64,000 bases of DNA, from NCBI GenBank assembly GCA_009193035.1, contig SWDT01000026.1:62001-126000 (forward strand), written 5' to 3'. A program made the position numbers and the translations under genes. This stretch comes from Halicephalobus mephisto (Eukaryota > Nematoda > Chromadorea > Rhabditida > Panagrolaimidae). Every line of letters starts with the position of its first letter. Position 1 is the stretch's first letter. Shown here in pieces: positions 35,534 through 45,719 of the stretch. The notes under the pieces were generated by a model. The model searched no databases. It was not told the origin of the DNA and saw nothing but the letters and a program-made list of their open reading frames with translations.

Positions 35534-37476
35534 TGACTTCAACATTAAATGGAGACTTGTGAATAAATTGATGCATGATAATCGTTTAGATACTATGAAG
35601 CATCCTTTTCTCCTTAATTATTTCAATGAAACGTTAATTCATTTGGCTCCAGTTTATTTCATTAAAATTTTGTTATATTTTATCTACTTATTTTTGCTAT
35701 ATTATAATGTTCACGCTGTTCCCAAAAGCTGGGAAACTACCCCTATAAAAATACTGTCTGCTATATTTCTTGCCGAATTGGTGAGTAATTGGTTTTGATT
35801 TATACTTTTTTAATTCTTTTTTTTTAAACCTCTGTGATCTCTCCACGTTCAAAAAAATCCAATTAAGTTTTCTTTATGATGTAAAGCCTAACTTCTCATT
35901 GGAAGTAAATAAAAAATATATTTCAGTATAAGGATAATTGAACATTTAAAGAGAAGGTAGTTTTTAAAAAATCTATGAATTTAATCATTCCACTAGATGG
36001 TACAATATATAGTTGATTTTTTTAGAAACTCAAAAAAATAAAATAAAAATGCTCTTGCAGTATTAATCAAATTTCGATCCCTTGTTGTTGTCACTTAAAT
36101 GTTACAAATGGTATTAATCTATTTATATCTTTTTTTTAGATCTTGAATATCATATTGGAATTACTAATACAAAAAATTTCTTTTGTACTCATTATCGGGA
36201 TCTTGACTAAGTACTTTTTTGGTGCTATTGTCTATTCCAGAATTTTATCTTCTGGCAGTATATACATCTACTATTATACCTTTAATACGAATCTTTCAAA
36301 TAAAATTTCTTCAATTTGGATCATCTTATGGTCTTGGTTTCACTTTCTATATATTCTTAGAATGTCACCTTGCGGATCTTATATTTTAATGATGGTAAAG
36401 ATTCTCAAAGGCTTCATTGGAACAATGTTCATCTGGATCTCCTCTCTACTGTGTTTTGCTTCTTTATTCCTATCAATCATGCGGGAATCTAGGAATAATA
36501 TTTGGGGAGATGTGGTAGGTTTCCGAAAAGAAATCATTGGAAAAACTGTTTTCGACAATTATTCTTCTGGATAGTCCCTATTCAAAGGAGAATTGCCATT
36601 ATAATGACCATGTTTATTAATTTATTGCTTTTTCTGGTTAACACCAAAATGATAATTTCAGATGTAAATGTTTTAAAAAGATCGTTTATCTCCAAAAAGT
36701 TATTATATAAACTATTTCCGATTGAAATGTTCCTTCTATATTTTCACTTTAGATTCTTTCCGGCAATTCTTCTTTTGTCATGAAGATATTTCAATCTGTT
36801 ACCAAAACTGCCGCTATGATGGTTGGCGACCTTGATACAGACGATATTCTTCAGAAACAAGATTGGGTTGCTAGCTTATTTCTTATAATTTTTGAAGTCG
36901 TTGGTATCGTCCTTTTGATGAACTTGATGGTAAGTTCATTATTGATATGAAGTCTTTGAATTAATCTATCTTTAGACCTCTATTGCTGTTGGAGAAGTTA
37001 GTGACCTCAAAAAGTATTCCGATGATGAATTACTTAAGATAAAAATTGATTATTGTATCACAGGGTTGTTACTAAGCAAGTACCTTACCTTTCGTCTTTG
37101 GACTCCAATGTCCAAAGAAAAGCTTAACAATGTTGTTGTCGTCTACAAAAGCAAAAATAAGTTATTTACAACGTCCATAGAGGTTAAGAGAAAAACCGCA
37201 GAACCTCAAATCCATTATTTGGACATGGATCCGGAATCTATTGCATGTGTTTTTCCCAACATTGCCCCAGGATCCATCATAGGTCAAAGTCAAGTTCTTG
37301 AAATTGTAAACTCCAAAATTAAACTTGAACTCATTAGTGAATCTGAGGTTTTTTACGTGAACAACGCCAATCTTCCTGTTTCACTTGCAAATTTGAAAGA
37401 TACAGAGTCATTTTACACTAAATGGAATCGGTGGCTGATTGGAATCAATTGGAATTCACTCTTGAAAGAAAAGTGA
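35534..37476 (+). CDS. TRPA-like cation channel, transmembrane part only (5' end missing)
   Basis: Four in-frame exons join cleanly: 35,534-35,780, 36,140-36,514, 36,753-36,929 and 36,976-37,476, about 432 aa. The opening HDNRLDTMKHP matches the pre-S1 'NR-x-LL-x-HP' signature of TRPA channels. S1 follows, then S2 to S5 including SSIWIILWSWFHFLYIL and a pore region TKTAAMMVGDLDTDD (TRPA1: KT-MMLGE). S6 is FLIIFEVVGIVLLMNLM followed by the TRP-like GEVSDLKKYSDDE. TRPA channels are plasma-membrane cation channels for chemical, thermal or mechanical cues. The first exon begins in phase, so there must be upstream sequence, yet the usual long ankyrin-repeat region is not visible in the preceding 6 kb. 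Truncated copy or very distant 5' exons. Confidence 0.75.
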
Positions 37477-38117
37477 AACCAGATTCGCGGAATCAACCAG
37501 GTTTTAACTTTCTTCTGATTGGCGACTAATAGAATTCAATATAATAATGCACTTAAAACATTCATTTGATATGTAGTAGTATTTCGGTGGGACTAAGGTC
37601 ACAACTTATCTCTTCAATAACTGTGATTGTTGTTTAGTAATTTTTTGTTTCACATTGATTTTCTATATTGCATGATTTTAATAATTATTAATTGTATTTT
37701 AATGATCAGTGAGTTGTTGTAAATTATTCTTGTTCAAGATTAACTTTAGAATTTAAAAATCCAATAAAACAAAGATATTTGTCTTTACAGTAGACCATTT
37801 GTTCGACAAATTAAGATGAAAGACAAGTGATTTATGTACTTTATGTTAGAGTAGAAGAGATAAATTATACTTTTGCTGGATAATCAAGAAGTCTGCAAAA
37901 ACAAATAACTTCTTGATTCACGTATTTTTATGATTTTTTAATAAATAAAAATCTCTCAAGGATTGTTAATTTTGGTTTATTTTTGAAATTTAAAGCAAAA
38001 TCAAAACAGCAATTGAATAACCCAGAAAATGAAAACAATTAAGTTGGTGCAATTCAATGAACAGAGATGGAGATTCATAAGGTAATCGATACAGTAGCTG
38101 ATCAGTTGTTGTGGATT
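37477..38117. other. Spacer; convergent 3' ends
   Basis: Between the TRPA-like gene (+) and the membrane-protein gene (-). AATAAA signals on the plus strand near 37,765. No gene. Confidence 0.5.
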
Positions 38118-39054
38118 TTAGAATTTCCCTGTGCAATCAACGGCCAAGGCTTTTCCAAGATGACAGGCTCCACAAAGGAAGAAGACCCAGCAGAAACAGA
38201 GGAGATACCATCTCACCCACATAAGTCTTCTGTAACCCTTCAGATGGTTACCGTACATTGTCTGGGGCTTCTGGGGTCGAAGACAGATGAGCGTGACGAA
38301 GCAGATGAAAAAGACAAAATTAATTACAACTATCGTGATCATCGGGTCATAGACAAGGGTTTCGTGTCGTCTTTTGAGTTCCGTATTTAGTTTCTGAGTA
38401 AGGAAATCCACTCTGGCTTCGTATTCTTGGGAGATCTGCTCGAGACCGATCTTGAGGTCGAGTGAAGTTTGGGATTTGGAGATCTGATGAAGGAACTCAG
38501 CATCCTAAAAAGTAGTTTTCAACACTGTACACAACTTCATGATAATTTAAAATGAAAACCATATTTGTGCAAAATTAAAAATGAATTCGGTTGAACAAAT
38601 TATCTCAACACAAATTTGTATAATTTTGAATTAGGATAATTTCAGAAAACTTCAAATTCTGAAAAATTTTAGAATTTCTTGAAAAATTTCAGAAAATTAA
38701 GTTTTTACAGAATTTGAAATTAACTAAAATGTTCCATTAAATTTACAAATATTCTAGAAATTTTTAGAATTTCAATTTTAAAAATCAATAATCGCTTACG
38801 TAAGACTTCTTCAGAATGTAAAACGGTAACTGAACAAGACAGTTATCGTTCATCAAATCTATCTTGTTTTCCAGACGAGAAAATCTGTAAGCCGAATAAT
38901 AGATTCCTTCACTGACTGCGGAACTGAAGACAACTCCAATCAGAAGAGCCAGGAAATTTCTGAAGGTCTTTTTCATGAATTTTGAACAACGGTTTTCCCG
39001 AAGCATCAAAATAGAATCTTTATCGCTGTAGGTGATTTCAGCTTTGGGATACAT
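38118..39054 (-). CDS. Three-pass membrane protein with coiled-coil-like loop (family T, member 3)
   Basis: Exons 39,054-38,800 and 38,504-38,118 (phase 0, donor GTAAGC, acceptor TTTTTAG) encode 213 aa. The ATG at 39,054 (MYPKAEITYSD) is chosen; the longer frame begins with a non-ATG codon. Membrane segments near 31-54, 140-160 and 182-202. The middle, residues 86-135, is a charged Leu-rich helix likely to form a coiled coil (HQISKSQTSLDLKIGLEQI). Cys-rich final segment. Layout equals the genes at 13.6 and 29.0 kb. Function unknown. Confidence 0.75.
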
Positions 39055-42000
39055 GTCCGAATCGATAATAAGACGAACTTGCAAAAATCGGACAGGACAA
39101 AATGGCACTGTGTTCTCTCTAAGAGGTCAACAACAAGCAGACTGATCTAATCGATTTTCGGCATTGATTTTCGGCACTGCGTTTTTTGAGTACCTTCGAA
39201 AATGATTTTTTTCGAAAACAACTAAAATCATTCAATTCTGAAAATAAAATAACAAATTTCCAGGAGCTGTCCAAGTGATCATTCGTGACTCAAAAAACTA
39301 CAAGTACTGTAATTATTAAATTTTTCTGAATTAAAAGTTTGAAAATGTTTGATTGTGTACCTTGGAATCTAATTGTGGAGGTTGTTTATATAAAAACACA
39401 GTGAGAAAGAATTAAATATTTTTTTGTAAAACCAAACTGAATCTACCCACTGGGAGAATTCGCATTTAATTCATTATTTGGAAAATTCTCAAGAATCTGG
39501 AAACGACGGTTTTTAATTATGGATATAATTAATTTTTTTTATTCTTACGCCACACAAAATGAGATAAGAATTCAGTAGGAGGTTCTGAATACTTCCACCC
39601 TAAGGTTCGCAAATATTTCGGAATCTCATTGAAGTTCCGAGAATCATCAAAAATCCCGTGAAAAATTCTGAAACTTTAAGGACTTTAGAAACCTCAAAAA
39701 TCTTTCAGAATTTGATAGGAACTTTGAAAACAATTAATACCTAAAATTCGAGAATGTTCTAAAAATTCGTGTTGAAAAAATTTCATAATAATGTTCATCT
39801 TTAATTTTTACATTTATTTATTTAGAATTTTTGAATTTTTTTTTGAAATTTTCCAGAATTCGATGAAAAATTTTAAAATATTTAAAATCCCTTAAAACTT
39901 GAAATTTTTGGATTTAACATATGAAACTATAATTCTAGAATATTCTAAAAATTCGTGTTGAAAAAACCGCAATAATGTTCATCTTTAATTTTTACATTTA
40001 TTTGATCAGAATTTTTGAATTTTTTTTTGAAATTTTTCAGAATCCGGTGAAAAATTTTGAAACATTTAAAAATCAAAAATTATATAACCTTTTAAAAAAT
40101 TCTGACAATTTTTGTCGAAACAATTGTGTAAAACGTTTATTTTTAATTTTTTTAATAGTATGTTTGTTAATAATTTAAACTCGTACTTGCACCATTTATT
40201 GTTTCAAAGATAAAGTAAAAACTACTTTTGGATTCATTTTATTTTTTATTTTTATAACGAATTTTTTCTTTTTAGTTTTGTAATTTTTTGAAACGAAAAT
40301 AGTCATCATTCGAGCTCGGAAAGTCATTCAAAAAATGATTGAAATTTGCTTTATTGTTTTTGAATGATGAATCCAGAAGGTTTTGACAGATGTAAGAGCC
40401 GGATTTTGATTGAGAATCTTGTCAAGATGCGTCATTCCCCTTACTGAGTTTATTTTAAAACCGCATGAATAAAAAAAGCTTTAAAAATAAAAACTTTTCT
40501 AAGAAAAAAAAAATTCAAAAAATATTTTCAATATCGACCTGGTTTTAATCCTCAGATCTTTCACGTGTTCGTTTTTTAAACAACTTAATTTGCATAAATT
40601 TACCCACTTTTTATTTGACAAAAATTCAGAAATCCCGTCCCGCAAACCAATTCTTTGTTGCTTCGTTCAAATGCCAAACTGCCTCAGGCATTCGTCCGGA
40701 GAAAATTGAAGACAAAAGCGAAATTCACGGATGATGCCATCCTGAGAACCATTATTACTTCCCCAAAACCATTCTAATGAAAAAAAATCTTTCACCACCA
40801 GTTTTCATTGTTTTAACAAGGATTTAAAATTCCTAAACAATTTTAAAATCCATTTACTAAATAATGACGTTAAAGGATTTCGTGGTTAAATTTTTTATGA
40901 CTTCTGACTTTTGCGGGGTCACTTTCAGAAACCACTTTTTTTACAAATTATTCATTTTTCACTAAATATAAATCAAAGGAATTATTCACAAGGCCTTCTG
41001 GATTTTGAAAAAAGTTGTTTTTTTGAACATTTTAATAATGATTTTTGATTTTCTCAGACTGGTTAATTTTTCAAAGATAAACTTTTAAAAAAATATCTTA
41101 AAAGTACGGTATTTCATAAATATTTAAAGAAGTCCAAAAGCTACAGTATTCTTTGATTTGTAAAATCGAAATTTTGTGTTATTTTGTATTATTAAACTCT
41201 TTAAAAAATTTCAGAATTGTTTGAAAAATTGTGAAATTTTATAAAAATTTTATAGTTTTTTAGTCTCATAAAATGTTCTAAAATAATGTATAATTTAATG
41301 GAATTTTTTAAATTTTCTAAGTTTTGGTAGAAATTTATCGAATTTCATAAATTTCTAAAATTTCATAGAAATTTATCGAATTTTAAAAATTTCTGAAATT
41401 TAATAGAAATTTATCAAATTTTATAAATTTCTGAAATTTAATAGAAATTTATCGAATTTTAAAAATTTCTGAAATTTAATAGAAATTTATCAAATTTTAT
41501 AAATTTCTGAAATCTCCCAGAATCCATGGATGACTTTCGACATTTCTAAAAACCCAATGTAAATCCCCATGCTTCGAATGTAAACTTTGCAATTTTCCAG
41601 AATCTCATCGAAACTTTCAGATTATTCCAAAATTTAATATAAACTTAAAATCAACATTCAAAAAAAGAAATTTTAGAAGTTTTTAAGTTTCTGAAAATTC
41701 ACGTTGAGGAAATTTTATAAAAACTCTCATTTTTGCTTTTATAAAAATATGATTTCCCAATTGCCGTTTTTGAAAACGTCGATTTCGCTGCAACTCTAGG
41801 GGCTCATCACTTTTTGGACAAACAAAACAGGCCATTACAGGGGGAAGAGCATAATTTAACCTTGGCCAGCTAAAGTAGGCTCATCTCGGCATAAGTGGGC
41901 GCTCTCGGGACATCATCCTTTTTCACATTTCTTTTTTGATAAGTCCAGATTCGAAGGACTTGCATGAAATGGAATATGCCCTTTGGCAATATTTTGATGT

Positions 42001-42084
42001 CATTTTTTTCGTGTGTAAAGTAATGATTAAATAACTGTAAATTTGTAGAAGATTGTTGTCTTTTCAACCTCGGACAGAACGAAA
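39055..42084. other. AT-rich spacer
   Basis: Mostly diverged short repeats (FAATTTTTGAA-like at 39,800-40,100; a 38-bp TTTCTGAAATTTAATAGAAA repeat at 41,340-41,520). At 40,660-40,760 a GC-richer patch holds TGCCTCAGGCA, found again near 50,230 and 50,485, but no exon can be supported. The last 250 bp before 42,085 should contain the neuropeptide promoter; no TATA box seen. Confidence 0.5.
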
Positions 42085-43046
42085 ATGGTCTCAGTACAGT
42101 ACCTCTTCTGTTTGATCGTCCTTGTTGGATGTGCTGCTGCTCAGATTTACTGTATGTTTTTTTAGAAGTTCCTAAAGGATTAATTTCGGATTCAGACGGA
42201 TCTCAAGAAGATAAGAGAAACTTCGACCGTGAGTTTATGCACTTCGGCAAGAGAGGATTGTCAGGACCGCCATCGGCTGTGTATGACAAGAGGACCAACG
42301 ATGTGGGTATTTAAGTTTAAACAAAAAATAATTTTTTTAAAAACGAAAATCCATAAAATTTCGCTGCGAGAGCTCCCAGCTGGATTTCGCAATTATTCAA
42401 CTATTATTTTTTCGTTTTTTTCGATTTATAAAAGTCCAAAAAACATTTAAAAAATAATTTTAAAAAATAAATTAATCACTGAAAACTTTCATGAGGGGGA
42501 TTTTTATAGATTTTCGACTTTCTAAAGTATCCATTAATTTTTCTGTTCTTCAACTGGTTGACGAATTGCAAAATAACGAATTTGTAGCCTAATAAAATAA
42601 CAATTTAAACTTTTTAAATACTCTAGTTCTTTATCATTGGTTACTTGGTATTTTTCACAACAAAATTAGATTTCGAAATAAAGACAAATTTTTTTTTAAA
42701 TTTTATATTCAAAATTAAACTTCAAAAGAAAATCGACTTTGATTAATTACTGTAATTCGTTTTTTAAAATTCATATTTAACTAAAAAGAATGAAAATATT
42801 GGAAAATTTCATACTTAATTGATAACATAAATATTTGAGTTACCTAATTTTTTATTATTTCTGTTTCAGTTTGACCGTAACTTTATGCACTTTGGAAAAC
42901 GTTTGGCCTTTGAATACGAGCCCATGATGGAGAAGAAGCAGTTCAACAGGGAGTTTATGCACTTCGGGAAACGCTCCGGATTCTCTGATGGTTCGCCTTT
43001 CATCCATGTATCGTTAAAACATAAACACCAATCAAACGATGTGTAA
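42085..43046 (+). CDS. Amidated neuropeptide precursor, NLP-13-like (MHF-amide peptides)
   Basis: Exons 42,085-42,151, 42,196-42,302 and 42,870-43,046 encode 116 aa. Residues 1-20 are a signal peptide (MVSVQYLFCLIVLVG...). Three peptide copies, NFDREFMHFGKR (31-42), FDRNFMHFGKR (59-69) and FNREFMHFGKR (83-93), each end Gly-Lys-Arg: dibasic cleavage followed by conversion of the Gly to a C-terminal amide. The D/N-R-x-FMHF pattern is close to the DRDIMSF-amide peptides of C. elegans NLP-13, so orthology is likely but not proven. The second intron's donor GTGGGT is weak. An alternative 3' end is possible: donor at 42,994 and an acceptor CGGTTTCAG near 43,796, with AATAAA near 44,026. Confidence 0.85.
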
Positions 43047-45719
43047 AATCCCAAAAATATAGTTTCTATTCAGAACTAAATTAAAAACCTTTAAAATGCA
43101 GTATTTTAAAGTAGTTTTGAACGGAAACTATATACATATTGATATATATACGATTTCCACCCCAGGTCGTGCAAATATTGAAATAGCACTTTTCGTAGTC
43201 CCGAGTGGAAATCATAAATGCATAGTCTTGTACATGATTTCCCTTCGAGACTAAGTGCATTCTAAAAAAACATTATTCATAGTCCTGGATGGAAATCATG
43301 TAGAACTATATAGATATGATATGCATCTAAGACCAAGTATACGCTTTACAATTATCGTATACATGGTCTTGGATGACAGTTATATATAGAGTTATGTAGA
43401 TATGATATGCATCTAAGACCAAGTATACGCTTTACAATTATCGTATGCATGATCTTGGATGACAGTTATATATAGAGTTATGTAGATATGATATGCATCT
43501 AAGACCAAGTATACGCTTTACAATTATCGTATGCATGATCTTGGATGACAGTATATGTAGAGTTATGTAGGTATGATACCCATCTAAGACCAAGTATACG
43601 CTTTACAATTATCGTATGCATGATCTTGGATGACAGTATATGTAGAGTTATGTAGATATGATATCCGCTTAGGACTAATTGGGAAGTCTTAAGAAATATC
43701 TTTATCTAATCTCAAATAACTACCATATTCACATGATTTCACATCGGAGAACTAATAATTACTTTCAAATGAGCAACACTAACCTGCGGTTTCAGATTCG
43801 CCTCTGAATGAACTACATTGAAGTCCTTAAAGTAGAAAATTCCTTCCGAGATCTTCCTGCTCACCACTTCTTTGGGTCGTGCCAAAGACAAACAACCCTT
43901 TTTAGCGGTCGAATTTTATATTTTCTAATTTGCTTCATCTGGGCTTCTCTCAAGATCGAGACAATTGGATTTTTGTTTGTCGCTTGATGTGTGAAAAAAG
44001 CAATTTTGTAATTTGAAGTGGATTAATAAAGAGTTGTTAAAAATCTTATTTAAAATGTTTGATTTTATTCATTTGTGTATTTTCCACGAAACAAAAATTC
44101 AATGATAATGTCCACTTCCTCTTCGGAGAGAAATCTGCAGTGTTGTGGAACCTGTTCCGTCCAACTTGTTCTAATTCGGAGTGGACCAATCAACGTCACA
44201 ATTCTTGTTTTATGACTCAATTGTTGGACAGTTTTATTGTTTTTTTATTTGATTTTTTGTCAATAATATAACTAAAAATATCCTTTCGGAAGTTCTTGAG
44301 ATGAACCTAACCCTAAGAATACATTAACCACAATTATTTTCTCGAAAAATATATTCAAATAAAAGTCCATATCTTAGATTACTCGTGGATAATCTCGAAA
44401 ATGTGTGAAATATATGTAGTTCACGTATCAAAGTTATAATCTTTAAAATCAAATAAATATTGATGCTGTTCGTCTGAAACATTAACGGGATGAATTTCGT
44501 GTCGGCTTTTCTCCATTTTTTAATTCAGTATTCATCCGCGAAAGTTAAGAACGGGTTCACAGATGAACAAAATCGACTCTATATATAGAACTGATAGAAG
44601 CCGCGATCTTCAGGATCTTGTAACGTCCATAGTTTTTTTTGTCTAAATAATGTACATATTAAAACTAGAATTGGTCTTTTTTAAGCTTTCGATCAAGTAC
44701 CCATATACCTGATCTAAGATTAGATTTACGGGAAAAAAAGAAATTCCATATATAGTGTAGAAGTTTGGATATTTAAGATCCTATATCTTTCAAAATTAAT
44801 TTTTTCAAACTATTTATAGAATGAATTCAATATTCTTGTCTCTAAGATTTTCGATCTAGTATCCATGTTCCATACTGGAAATTAGATCCATAGATAAATC
44901 AAATCCATTTACTATATGAACACGATAAAAGTTATGATATTTAAGATCCTATATCTTTCAAAATTAATTTTTTCAAACTATTTATAGAATGAATTTGACG
45001 TCATTGTCTTCAGCGCTTTTGACCTACTATCCGTTTGTCATATTTAAAGTCAAATCTATAGATAAATAAATTTAATTAGATATATAATGCGGATAGAAGC
45101 TGCGGTCTTCAGGATCTGACATTTTCCAACACGGTTCTCTCGGTGAATTCACAGAATAAATTCACGATTAATGTTTTTTCAACGTTCTTTGGATTCCTTG
45201 TTTAATATCTTTAATATCCACGAACAGATAAAAGTAACTCCAATAGTACAGTATGCATTGATTACTGCATAAGAATGTGGATGTACTTAATAGTGACTTG
45301 TTTGCATCGTTGTTAAAACTTCAGAAATGTCTTCGATCATTTTGAGATTTGTTTCTTTTCCAACTCATCAAACAGGTTAATCAATTTGTCTCCTACGGAT
45401 TTTATCGATTATCCGGATCCTTGAACGAGTTCTCTAAGTATGTCAATCCAGAACGCACAAATCTCAATTGCTCTGTTCTGACGATCGTTCCGAGTTCAGA
45501 CGTCAGTCCTTCTTTCTTGCCCCTGGCTGAAAATCCAAATTGTCTATTCGTTTTTTGCTTATTTTAACCAAAATCACTTACAATTTTTTCAGATTACTGT
45601 AAACTACAAAAGTTGATAATGCCCTTTACTTTCTAAATTTGACGTGTAATTTATTTTCTTCCGGGTCCATCTGAAGCCGCAAGAAAAATAATTTTATTTT
45701 TGTTTTTTTTTGAAAGAAA
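43047..45719. other. Spacer with two satellites and a possible 3' exon of the neuropeptide gene
   Basis: 43,291-43,680 is an 85-bp satellite (below). 43,797-44,045, after a good acceptor and before AATAAA, could be the last or 3'-UTR exon of the neuropeptide gene. 44,460-45,180 is a degenerate repeat of about 170-190 bp, with one 50-bp segment (AAGATCCTATATCTTTCAAA...) repeated exactly 168 bp apart. The 72-codon frame at 45,349 has no splice or family support. Confidence 0.5.
43291..43680. repeat. 85-bp satellite with internal imperfect palindrome
   Basis: GTTATGTAGATATGATAT recurs at 43,391, 43,477, 43,562 and 43,647 (periods 85-86) after a first diverged unit. Each unit contains CATCTAAGACCAAGTATACG and, after TTTACAATTAT, a partial complement CGTATGCATGATCTTGGATG. 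Confidence 0.85.
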
